From IMG/VR virus record IMGVR_UViG_3300017962_000090, positions 1 through 26,748 of that record: a stretch of DNA of 26,748 bases. One strand, given 5' to 3'. The notes beneath the pieces were generated by a model. The model was not told the origin of the DNA and made no database searches. It worked only from the letters and a program-made list of their open reading frames with translations. Source of the DNA: a virus. Below, in pieces: positions 13,749 to 20,997 of the stretch. Both the position numbers and the translations under genes were made by a program. Each line of letters starts with the position of its first letter. Position 1 is the stretch's first letter.

Positions 13749-16700
13749 TTATAGCCCTGATATCTCACCAGTATTTTTCAATCTCAATGGAATATAAATA
13801 AATTCAATTGCTTTTACTGGTTCAATTGCTATATCGACATATAGCTCATTTCTATCAATCCTTGCAGGTGTATTATTTGATTCATCACAAACTACTAAGA
13901 AGTCGTATAAAGCTCGTAATCCAACAAGTTCTAACATTAAAGTTTCAACTGCACCTTTAATTTCGTCTCTTGTAGTTTTATCATTTGGTTCAAACAAATA
14001 TGGTTTTGCTAAAACGTTTAGTTGCTGTCGTAAATAAATTACAAGTCTGGCAACATTTATTCTATCCAATGAACTTGCAACAAGTTGTCTTGTTTTTTGC
14101 CCAAAGTTTACTAAACCTATACCTGTTAAAAATGTTATCGGATTGACACTGTTTGCATATAATATATCTCGTAAACCTTCATTCAAAGATACACTTTTAA
14201 ATTCTCCTTCTGATGTAATATATCCTGTAGCAGATGCATTTGTTATATTACCTCTTCTTGTGCCAGCCGGAGCAAACCAAGGATAAGCTACTTGATCACT
14301 TAAAGCCATAGTTCTTAGCATCATATGGCTTGCAGGAACAACTACATTATTTCCAAAATTATCGCTTGTGTAACCACTTGGATAAAATATTGCAGAATAA
14401 GGATCTGTTGTTGTTAAGCCTACTTCATTGTCTTCTAATGCTAAATTAACGTTTGACGCCCAATTATTTAAAATAGTACCATTTGGTTCTAATCTAAATG
14501 GAGAGTCACCAACAATAAATGCTGTTAATCCTCTATCATAATTTAATGAAACCATTTCGCCAATACATTCAGAATAACCAGGACAAGCCATTAAATTAAA
14601 TAATCTAGTTTCGTTGTCTCTAATATCTTGATTAGCATTAATTAATGCTTGTATGCTTTGAATAATAACTTTTCTTTGAGCTTTTCTGCCAAATGATCCT
14701 GAACCGTCTGGTTGATTTCCTGATTCAGTTACCCATCTGTCTCGTGCATAAGACTCCATAGATTGATCATTGTAACGTATATTTCTTTTTGCAGTGTCAA
14801 CGTAATTTCTTTGATATTTTTTAACATTAAATCCACTTCTGCGTAAGTTAAATAACAACATACCTTTAGGATACAATGCAGGATCAGGTGAATCTACATC
14901 TACATAGTCACTATAAAGTAAATCACTAATATCGCCTGGTTTATCACTATTACTACCTGCAGTATTATATCTAGCATCAGCAAATAATATACCATCTTCG
15001 GTAGTTTGATCTCCGGTATCAACTAAAAACCATCTTGCCTCAACAGGTAAATCCTGTCGCAATTCGTTAAATTTGTAAAGTTTTGGATAATTTTCAATAT
15101 CTGACGTATCAATCCATAGATCGCCACTTCTTAATTCTGTTCCATCACTTTGTTTAACTGGTACAGTTGCACCTACTATTGGTCCATTTGGATCTGTTTG
15201 TAAATCGCTATCAGCATTGTAATACGGACTTGGAGTAACTGATTGACCTCCTTGCCCTGGATACAAATAACCAACAAATTCTTTTCCATTATGGACTAAG
15301 ATGTCTGGCTCATCTACAATACTGTTGTACCATAACGAATCATTTGCTGTTAATGCTGTAACTTCAGTATCACTTGCTGTATATGTTAAAACTGCCCATA
15401 AACTTCCTTGAAGGCTTAAAGGATTTGTGTCTCCATCTGTACCTGGGGCATAATTTAAATTTTGGGTAGTATCTGCAGATAATCCCATTGTTGCTAAAAA
15501 TGCTGGAGATCCACCTATGTCTGAAAATCTTATTTCCCCACCTTTTTCATGTTGAAATACAACTTTGTTTCCAGTAACTACTTTTGCAGTTACATTCGGT
15601 ATACCTGCATTGTTTACTGAACCAGCTAATACTAAGCTATCTGACGACGAATTAGTAAATGTACTTGTAATGGTATATTCATCTCCAATTCCAATTTCGC
15701 CAGGCTGACTGGCTCTAAGTGTAAATGAAAACTGGCCAGTACCTAATCCAGTTATTGTACTTGTAGAAATAGTTGTTGGGGCTAATCCAGTCCGTCTCAT
15801 AAGCTTAAATGTAGCTAATGGAACTGTATCTTCAGCAACATTTGCATGTACATACAAATCACCTGCTAATAAATTTAATCCTCCACCGGTTCTATCCATT
15901 TGATACAAAGCATCTGTATTAGACAAATAAACATCTAAAGCAACAGCTTGCCATGTTTGTAATGCATTATTCCATTTTTTAACATTGTATTTTGCACCTA
16001 AATTAGGTGTGGTGGTTTTAACCCAAACTGAACCAGTTGGTCTAGGCACTACATCTGTTGTTTTAAATTCAGGAACTTGAGTATGCTTCGAAATTTGTAG
16101 TAAAGGAGAGTAATATGTTCCAGCAGTAATGCCTAACTCTTCTAATCTAGTTGTGTCACCACCAATAAAAATTTCTCCACTTTGTGTACTATCTTCTGCT
16201 GCACTGCTTGTGCCATCACTGTACAATTCTAATTTACTGGCTACAACTGCTGCTGAAACGCCAGGTATTGCTAATGTGTTGATGGTTAATGCAACATCAT
16301 TTACCGTATCAGACCCTGCAATAGAAACTGATGTGCCATTAATTAAAATAGCTCCGCCTGCTTGAAAGGTAGGGTTAGGATTTGCCGCAGTAATTGTTGG
16401 CCAACTCTTTGTCCATGCATCGCTACCTACTAAAACCCATGTTCCTGCATTATTTCTATAATAAATTCTATTTAATGTAGTAGTTGCAACTACTGCATAT
16501 TCTCCAATAGCTCCAACTGACGGCGAGGGTGCTGGTCCTTCGAATCCATTTGCTACTAAACTACCTGCATCATTTAATTCTGTTGTATCAGTTATAACTG
16601 TAGGTACTTTGTTTGTGAAATTTTGTCCTCCATTAAGAACGCTTGCGCCATTCCATTCTTGAATGCCCCATAATGTATTTGCAGTATCAAACCAATAAGT

Positions 16701-17099
16701 TCCATCAGGTGGTGAATCTGCAGGAGCTGTTGCGGTTGCTTCTAACTGTCCTAAATCAATACCTGCTCTGACTACAAAAGCTTGATTTGCTATACCTAAA
16801 TATGAATATGCTGCTTGTAGTCCATATTCATTTAATTCACTTCCATGTATAGGATTATTGTTATTATCAATTTGGAAAATTGGATCTCCAAATGTATCAA
16901 CTAAATCCCGTTGCGAAGTAATTAAATAAGGGGTTCCTATATTTTCAGCAAGTGTTCCTGGTGCTGTTCCAGTGCCAGCGCCGTTCAATTTATTTGCACG
17001 AGAGGCAACAAAAATCATAGGTAAAGTGCCCGGAGACGCCGGGGTATAGAAACTTTCATCTACAACCGTAACCTGGACACCTGGTGATACTAAAGCCAT
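13749..17099 (-). CDS. gp18: Contractile tail sheath protein, T4 gp18 family, with large insertions
   Basis: The 1116-aa protein is far longer than T4 gp18 (659 aa). The N-terminus (MALVSPGVQVTVVDESFYTP) and about residues 1-130 are sheath-like. The conserved assembly domain is about residues 745-1116: DTAKRNIRYNDQSMESYA, LMACPGYSECIGEMV, YSAIFYPSGY, VVPASHMMLRTMA, AYPWFAPAGTRRGNI, ITFLTGIGLVNFGQKT, INVARLVIYLRQQ, and a last strand near AIEFIYIPLRLK. Between them lie about 600 residues of insertions. These include W-rich modules of type G-x-x-W-x-x-T (about 130-155, 195-230, 352-390, 655-695). They also include two flagellin-hook-like modules (about 245-330 and 455-550). The start at 17099 is chosen because AGGAG (17108-17112) lies 8 nt upstream; the open frame continues 20 codons further without a ribosome site. 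The insertions presumably face outward on the sheath. Confidence 0.95.
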   Translation of the reverse strand: MALVSPGVQVTVVDESFYTPASPGTLPMIFVASRANKLNGAGTGTAPGTLAENIGTPYLITSQRDLVDTFGDPIFQIDNNNNPIHGSELNEYGLQAAYSYLGIANQAFVVRAGIDLGQLEATATAPADSPPDGTYWFDTANTLWGIQEWNGASVLNGGQNFTNKVPTVITDTTELNDAGSLVANGFEGPAPSPSVGAIGEYAVVATTTLNRIYYRNNAGTWVLVGSDAWTKSWPTITAANPNPTFQAGGAILINGTSVSIAGSDTVNDVALTINTLAIPGVSAAVVASKLELYSDGTSSAAEDSTQSGEIFIGGDTTRLEELGITAGTYYSPLLQISKHTQVPEFKTTDVVPRPTGSVWVKTTTPNLGAKYNVKKWNNALQTWQAVALDVYLSNTDALYQMDRTGGGLNLLAGDLYVHANVAEDTVPLATFKLMRRTGLAPTTISTSTITGLGTGQFSFTLRASQPGEIGIGDEYTITSTFTNSSSDSLVLAGSVNNAGIPNVTAKVVTGNKVVFQHEKGGEIRFSDIGGSPAFLATMGLSADTTQNLNYAPGTDGDTNPLSLQGSLWAVLTYTASDTEVTALTANDSLWYNSIVDEPDILVHNGKEFVGYLYPGQGGQSVTPSPYYNADSDLQTDPNGPIVGATVPVKQSDGTELRSGDLWIDTSDIENYPKLYKFNELRQDLPVEARWFLVDTGDQTTEDGILFADARYNTAGSNSDKPGDISDLLYSDYVDVDSPDPALYPKGMLLFNLRRSGFNVKKYQRNYVDTAKRNIRYNDQSMESYARDRWVTESGNQPDGSGSFGRKAQRKVIIQSIQALINANQDIRDNETRLFNLMACPGYSECIGEMVSLNYDRGLTAFIVGDSPFRLEPNGTILNNWASNVNLALEDNEVGLTTTDPYSAIFYPSGYTSDNFGNNVVVPASHMMLRTMALSDQVAYPWFAPAGTRRGNITNASATGYITSEGEFKSVSLNEGLRDILYANSVNPITFLTGIGLVNFGQKTRQLVASSLDRINVARLVIYLRQQLNVLAKPYLFEPNDKTTRDEIKGAVETLMLELVGLRALYDFLVVCDESNNTPARIDRNELYVDIAIEPVKAIEFIYIPLRLKNTGEISGL

Positions 17100-17107
17100 T
17101 TTAAATT

Positions 17108-17112
17108 CTCCT
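17108..17112 (-). promoter_or_regulatory. Shine-Dalgarno AGGAG that fixes the gp18 start
   Basis: AGGAG on the minus strand lies 8 nt before the ATG at 17097-17099. The longer in-frame start at 17159 has no such signal and would translate the promoter hairpin region. TATTAATA (17112-17119), one base from the late consensus, overlaps its first base, but a start spaced as in T4 would cut into the ribosome site. I therefore do not call it a promoter. Confidence 0.75.
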
Positions 17113-17129
17113 ATTAATAATCTTCTACA

Positions 17130-17156
17130 GTATTTACCATTTTTTGGTAAAAATAC
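17130..17156. repeat. Inverted repeat in the gp18/HNH divergent spacer
   Basis: TTTACC-ATTTTTT-GGTAAA forms a perfect 6-bp stem with a 7-nt loop (17133-17151). It extends to an outer GTAT/ATAC pairing after a 2-base bulge of extra A residues. The right arm overlaps the proposed -35 hexamer of the HNH promoter. It could be an operator or a weak hairpin upstream of gp18. It is too AT-rich to be a strong terminator. Confidence 0.5.
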
Positions 17157-17172
17157 CAATTTGCGCTATACT
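17144..17172 (+). promoter_or_regulatory. Sigma70-like promoter for the HNH gene
   Basis: TTGGTA (17144-17149), a 17-bp spacer and TATACT (17167-17172) form a near-consensus bacterial promoter on the plus strand. Transcription would begin near 17179, downstream of the first ATG (17173). That favours initiation at 17203, where AAAGG (17187-17191) precedes the ATG by 11 nt. The promoter differs in type from the late boxes of the surrounding genes, implying early or host-polymerase expression. Confidence 0.55.
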
Positions 17173-17202
17173 ATGAAAGGGGATAAAAAGGTAAATAAAA
17201 TT

Positions 17203-17541
17203 ATGCGTCCAATGTGTATTTGCGGGTTTAGGCCTGCTGCAATAAATTATAAAAAAAATAATAAAATTTATTACAGAAAAAAATGTGAAATATGTTTAGG
17301 TTCAAATGGTATTGCTAAGGGGATTCCATTGTGGAAGGTTTCTGGATATGAAAAGAAACTTCGTTGTGACAAATGTAGTTTTGAAAGTAAACATGACGAA
17401 CAATTTAACGTATATCATGTAGATGGAAATTTACAAAATAATAGTTTTAAAAATCTAAAAACTATATGTGCGAATTGTCAACGTATAATGTGTAAAGAAG
17501 GTATTAAATGGAAACAAGGAGATCTAACTCCAGATTTTTAA
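17203..17541 (+). CDS. HNH-type endonuclease with zinc-binding cysteine pairs (putative homing endonuclease)
   Basis: The 112-aa protein from MRPMCICG has two parts. The N-terminal zinc-ribbon-like segment has cysteines in CIC at residues 5 and 7, and CEIC near residue 30. The C-terminal HNH fold has CDKC, then YHVDGNLQNNSFKNL and TICANC. The H-V-D-G-N...N-x-x-N-L...C-x-x-C order is typical of small phage HNH nucleases, with two cysteine pairs structuring the fold. The gene is on the strand opposite its neighbours, between gp18 and the neck gene. It has its own promoter, and its stop is one base from the stop of the convergent neck gene. This is typical of a free-standing homing endonuclease in a conserved structural cluster. 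A longer start at 17173 (ATG) or 17161 (TTG) is possible but lies upstream of the predicted transcript start. Target unknown; probably this intergenic site in sister phages. Confidence 0.85.
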   Translation: MRPMCICGFRPAAINYKKNNKIYYRKKCEICLGSNGIAKGIPLWKVSGYEKKLRCDKCSFESKHDEQFNVYHVDGNLQNNSFKNLKTICANCQRIMCKEGIKWKQGDLTPDF

Positions 17542-17542
17542 T

Positions 17543-18301
17543 TTAACCTATGATAAATGAGTATCCGGTTCCACCTGGTACTGCTGTTGCAACTTCAGTT
17601 TCTAATTTTTCCATTTCTGCTTGTGCTTCTGTCTTTAATGCATCTCCATTTAGTTGTCCGCCACCTTGTGGCCCTGCAATTGTTCCAAATTTAGATCGAG
17701 CTTCGCCTAACATATGTTTACATGCTGCAAGGGTATAATCTTTAACCCATTGTACGGCTAAATAATCATCTAAAATCTGATCATCTGGTCGATGGTTATA
17801 ACACATTAGCAGTAGTGTTTCTTTGGTTCTAGGTCTTTGTAGAATTGTAAGTTTATGGGTAGTTCTATTCCATTTAAATTCTATAAAACTACCAAACATT
17901 CTTCCTACTAATTCTTGATACTGGCTGAATAGATCGTAGGTAGCTAATCCACCCATATTAGAACTTGCAAGTAAGTAAGTGTTAGTGTATGCTAGATTAA
18001 ATGGTTCGAATATACTACCACCGTCACCTCCACCTGATCTAGAACCAATACTTCTTCTAAAGATTTTCCTTACTTCTATCACTTCTTTAGACAAAAAATA
18101 TTCGTTTACATCTTCGATAGTTTCCATAAAAATATAACTTTCTTCGACACTATTTTCTGATCTTTGTCTAAATCTGCTCAAAGCCTTTGATAGTCCAGTT
18201 TCATAATGAATAGGATCTAGTTCTACATCTACCATTCCTCCGCCTAACATTGTGTGAACGTAATCAAATATTTCTTGTTTTTTTAAGCTATTTTTTTCCA
18301 T
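17543..18301 (-). CDS. gp13: Neck / head-completion protein, T4 gp13-type
   Basis: The 252-aa protein follows the pattern I associate with gp13-family neck proteins of marine T4-like phages. It has an N-terminal helix pair (SLKKQEIFDYVHTMLGGGMV, then VELDPIHYETGLSKALSRFR), a beta region (ESYIFMETIEDVNEYFL, EVIEVRKIFRRS) and a helical middle (YDLFSQYQELVGRMF). The C-terminal half has FIEFKWNRTTHKLTILQRP, LLLMCYNHRP, VQWVKDYTLAACKHMLGEAR and a closing helix after GGQLNGDALK. In T4, gp13 and gp14 seal the portal after packaging. The start at 18301 is chosen because AGGAG (18312-18316) lies 10 nt upstream; a 20-codon in-frame extension to 18361 lacks a signal and would run into the divergent gene. 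A Gly/Ser-rich loop (SRSGGGDGGS) is probably disordered. It could be a paralogue rather than the true gp13. Confidence 0.7.
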   Translation of the reverse strand: MEKNSLKKQEIFDYVHTMLGGGMVDVELDPIHYETGLSKALSRFRQRSENSVEESYIFMETIEDVNEYFLSKEVIEVRKIFRRSIGSRSGGGDGGSIFEPFNLAYTNTYLLASSNMGGLATYDLFSQYQELVGRMFGSFIEFKWNRTTHKLTILQRPRTKETLLLMCYNHRPDDQILDDYLAVQWVKDYTLAACKHMLGEARSKFGTIAGPQGGGQLNGDALKTEAQAEMEKLETEVATAVPGGTGYSFIIG

Positions 18302-18318
18302 TTTTACAATTCTCCTAT

Positions 18319-18342
18319 TATATTTATCTGACGATAAATATA
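18319..18342. promoter_or_regulatory. Divergent late-promoter palindrome
   Basis: TATATTTATC (18319-18328), the 4-bp spacer TGAC and GATAAATATA (18333-18342) form a perfect inverted repeat with 10-bp arms. Each arm contains GATAAATA, one base from the T4 late box. The leftward copy (18321-18328) places the start at GGAG, giving a 14-nt leader for the neck gene at 18301. The rightward copy (18333-18340) ends 5 nt before the ATG at 18346, implying a leaderless transcript. This is the only intergenic region from which both strands are expressed outward as late genes. Confidence 0.6.
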
Positions 18343-18345
18343 TAC

Positions 18346-19512
18346 ATGCCAAGATTATCATTATATAAACCTGAAAAAGGACAAGATTACAAATTTATAG
18401 ACAACAGAATATTTGAAATGTTCACTGTAGGAGGTACAGATATTTTTGTTCACAAATATTTAGGACCTAAAAATACATCTGAAGAAGATTCAACTCCTAC
18501 TACACCTAATTATAACGCTGTTGCTGAAACAAATATACAAGATTTGCTATTTTTAGAAAATCGTGATAGGAAATATGACGATGATATCTATGTCTTGCGA
18601 GGTGTGTATACTTTACAAGATATTGATTACAATTTATCACAGTTTGGTTTGTTTTTATCAAACGATACGATTATCATGACTGTACATATTACAAGTTCTA
18701 TCAAAATTTTAGGAAGAAAAATCATTGCAGGTGATGTAATTGAATTACCGCATCTCAGAGATGAGTACGGTTTAAATGAATTTAGTACTGCAATTAAAAA
18801 ATTTTATGTAGTAGAAGAAGTTACTAGAGCTGTAGAAGGGTTTAGTCCAACTTGGTATCCACATTTATATCGATTAAAATTGAAACAAATAGTAGATGGT
18901 CAAGAATATAAAGATATTTTAAATAATTCAGCAAATGAAGATGTACCAGAAGACGGAACGTTAAGAGACTTGTTGAGTACATTTACTAAAGAATTAGAAA
19001 TTAATACTGCTGTTATACAACAAGCAGAAGCTGATACACCACTTAGTGGATATGAAACAAGACATTTTTTCACTTTAACTAAAAATGATCAAGGTAACGT
19101 TTCTATTGTGACTGCTGATTTTAGTTCTTTAGATGCAAGCACTCAAAATGAGTTAGCAGATCGTGTTATGCAAACTCCAGAAAGAGATGGGTATATTGGA
19201 TACTTATTAGGAGACGGATATCCACCTAATGGAGAAGTGTTTGGTATTGGTATCGAATTTCCTAATGGTAGTATTGAAGGCGATTATTATTTAAGGACAG
19301 ATATGTTTCCAAATAGATTGTTTAGGTTTAATGGTACATCTTGGAAAAAAATAGAAGACTCAGTTAGAATGACACTTACCAATACAGACGATCGTGCAAC
19401 ACAAAAATTTACATTTATTAATAATACTAATGAGAACGTAATAGATGGAGAAATTGTAAAAGAAAGACAGAGTTTGAGCAAAGCTTTAAAGCCTAGATCA
19501 GACAACATGTAA
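18346..19512 (+). CDS. Conserved virion structural protein of marine T4-like phages
   Basis: The 388-aa protein begins MPRLSLYKPEKGQDYKFIDN, a start I associate with an unassigned virion structural protein of marine T4-like phages. Conserved-looking blocks include FEMFTVGGTDIFVHKYLGP (23-41), ETNIQDLLFLENRDRKY and DDIYVLRGVYTLQDIDYNLS. The phrase AGDVIELPHLRDEY is followed by VVEEVTRAVEGFSPTWYPHL. Near the C-terminus is a G-D-Y-Y-L-R-T ... RFNGTSWKKIED module, and the end is VKERQSLSKALKPRS. The last phrase is widespread in my memory of this family. The start at 18346 is chosen on that similarity; the longer frame from 18250 would overlap the neck gene antisense. There is no Shine-Dalgarno sequence, and the late box 5 nt upstream suggests leaderless initiation. 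Its place before gp15 suggests a tail, neck or baseplate role; no T4 counterpart is assigned. Confidence 0.88.
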   Translation: MPRLSLYKPEKGQDYKFIDNRIFEMFTVGGTDIFVHKYLGPKNTSEEDSTPTTPNYNAVAETNIQDLLFLENRDRKYDDDIYVLRGVYTLQDIDYNLSQFGLFLSNDTIIMTVHITSSIKILGRKIIAGDVIELPHLRDEYGLNEFSTAIKKFYVVEEVTRAVEGFSPTWYPHLYRLKLKQIVDGQEYKDILNNSANEDVPEDGTLRDLLSTFTKELEINTAVIQQAEADTPLSGYETRHFFTLTKNDQGNVSIVTADFSSLDASTQNELADRVMQTPERDGYIGYLLGDGYPPNGEVFGIGIEFPNGSIEGDYYLRTDMFPNRLFRFNGTSWKKIEDSVRMTLTNTDDRATQKFTFINNTNENVIDGEIVKERQSLSKALKPRSDNM

Positions 19513-19520
19513 GGGATAAA

Positions 19521-20984
19521 ATGGCACAACATTTTTATGATGGACAAATTAGAAGATACCTAACTCAAGCAATAAGACTTTTAAGTAATTTTTCATATAA
19601 AGATATTGAAGGTGTAATTACGCCAATACCTGTGATGTACGGAGATTTATCACGACAAGTAGGTAGCGTAATTAGGGATAATAGCGAAAATAAATTACCG
19701 AGTTGTCCGAGAATGGCAGTATATGTAACTAATTTAGAACTAGATAGACAAAGATTAGCAGATAGTACATATGTAAGTAAATTAAATATTAAAGAAAGAG
19801 CATTTAATTCTGAAACTAATGAATATGATAATTATAACGGTAAAGGTTATACTATAGAACGTTTAATGCCTACACCTTATAATTTAACAATAAATGTTGA
19901 TATATGGTCTTCAAACACTGAACAGAAATTGCAAATTTTAGAACAAATTTTAGTTTTGTTTAATCCAAGCTTAGAACTGCAAACTAATGACAATTTTGTT
20001 GATTGGACAAGTTTAAGTGTAATTTATTTAGAAAGTGTATCATGGTCAAGTAGAACTATAGGTAATAGCACTGAATCTGAAATAGATATTGCTACATTAA
20101 CTTTTTCAACTCCTATTTATATAAGTCCTCCAGTAAAAGTTAAAAAATTAGGTGTAATAACAAGTATTATCACAAGCATCTTTAATGAAGAACAAGGTAC
20201 TATTGATTTAGATTTAGCTGTACCAAATTTACAAGCTTATATTGATAATAGAGCAAAAGCAGACATAAAAGATAAAATTTCTACAGACGATGATGGTAAT
20301 TTACTTAGCCAACATACTGCAATAATAAAAAAAGCAGACGCAGATGCATTAGTAAATGTAACTCCATTAGATTTTGGCTTATTGATACGAGATAACACTG
20401 CAAAACTTTTAAAAAATGGATTTCAAGCAAAAGCGTCTTGGGTGGAATATTTAAAATTATACCCTCAACCTTTTGAAAATGACATTACAGAACTTAGACT
20501 TGTTAGATCTGATTTTAATGGTGAAATAATAGGAACAATTAGTTTAGTTGATCAATCTCCACACGAAGTATCTATAAATTGGGATGTTGATACTATTCCT
20601 GGAGATACAGTTTTAACTAGCGATTTTACTGCTTCAAATAAAATACATTTTATAATTGATCCGTTAAAAACTAATCCAACAACTATTAAAGAGCCTGGAC
20701 TACGATTGTTATTAATAGACGAATCAATAGGCGACGTGGTTAACACAGATGGTGCAGATGCATGGAAAAATAATGACGGAACTGACTTTATAGCAAGTGC
20801 AAATGACATTATAGAATGGAATGGAACAAAATGGAGTGTGATTTTTGATGCTAGCGAGTCTAATGAGCAAGTAATATATACGACAAATTTAAACACAGGT
20901 ATACAATATAAGTATTTAAATGGCGAATGGTTGCTTTCCTATGAAGGTGAATATCCACAAGGATCTTGGAGAATAGTTTTTTAG
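19521..20984 (+). CDS. gp15: Tail sheath stabiliser / tail terminator, T4 gp15 family, with C-terminal extension
   Basis: The first 230 residues match the gp15 plan: FYDGQIRRYLTQAIRLLSNF (5-24), then PVMYGDLSRQVGSVIRD, PRMAVYVTNLELDR, and the hallmark PYNLTINVDIWSSNTEQKLQ followed by ILEQILVLFNPSLELQ. In T4 the corresponding segment is a PSPIKMIYELSIFTRYEDD-type strand and helix. IATLTFSTPIYISPPVKVKKLG corresponds to the closing strand of the domain. gp15 forms the hexameric ring that caps tail tube and sheath and joins the head. T4 gp15 is 272 aa; this protein has 487. The additional 230 or so residues contain two W/Y modules near the end (IIEWNGTKWSVIF and YKYLNGEWLLSYEG). AGGG lies 5 nt before the ATG, 8 bases after the upstream stop. 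It is the second gene of the rightward operon. Confidence 0.9.
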   Translation: MAQHFYDGQIRRYLTQAIRLLSNFSYKDIEGVITPIPVMYGDLSRQVGSVIRDNSENKLPSCPRMAVYVTNLELDRQRLADSTYVSKLNIKERAFNSETNEYDNYNGKGYTIERLMPTPYNLTINVDIWSSNTEQKLQILEQILVLFNPSLELQTNDNFVDWTSLSVIYLESVSWSSRTIGNSTESEIDIATLTFSTPIYISPPVKVKKLGVITSIITSIFNEEQGTIDLDLAVPNLQAYIDNRAKADIKDKISTDDDGNLLSQHTAIIKKADADALVNVTPLDFGLLIRDNTAKLLKNGFQAKASWVEYLKLYPQPFENDITELRLVRSDFNGEIIGTISLVDQSPHEVSINWDVDTIPGDTVLTSDFTASNKIHFIIDPLKTNPTTIKEPGLRLLLIDESIGDVVNTDGADAWKNNDGTDFIASANDIIEWNGTKWSVIFDASESNEQVIYTTNLNTGIQYKYLNGEWLLSYEGEYPQGSWRIVF

Positions 20985-20992
20985 TATAACTA
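20985..20992 (+). promoter_or_regulatory. Weak late-promoter-like box TATAACTA before the Nudix gene
   Basis: TATAACTA is one base from TATAAATA and ends 5 nt before the Nudix ATG at 20998, the same spacing as at 1416-1423 and 18333-18340. The Nudix gene has no Shine-Dalgarno sequence in its 13-base gap. One match of this quality is weak evidence by itself. Confidence 0.3.
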
Positions 20993-20997
20993 CTATT

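Noticed and set aside
13793-13800. Exact TATAAATA on the plus strand in the 3' end of gp18
   Set aside because: No rightward gene follows and the bases encode conserved residues of the sheath C-terminal strand.
17130-17156. Hairpin as a rho-independent terminator
   Set aside because: The stem has only two G-C pairs, and it lies upstream of both divergent genes rather than after a gene.
17100-17159. Twenty-codon N-terminal extension of gp18 (start at 17159)
   Set aside because: No ribosome site, poor sheath-like sequence, and overlap with the HNH promoter hairpin; AGGAG supports the start at 17099.
18250-18345. Longer start (GTG at 18250) for the 388-aa structural gene
   Set aside because: The extension is antisense to the neck gene, hydrophobic Phe/Tyr-rich, and absent from the conserved start MPRLSLYKPEKG.
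18302-18361. Longer start of the neck gene at 18361
   Set aside because: It would cross the divergent promoter palindrome and overlap the 388-aa gene; AGGAG at 18312-18316 serves the start at 18301.
19287-20896. Minus-strand frames of 86 and 114 codons opposite the 388-aa and gp15 genes
   Set aside because: Shadows of conserved coding sequence without start signals.
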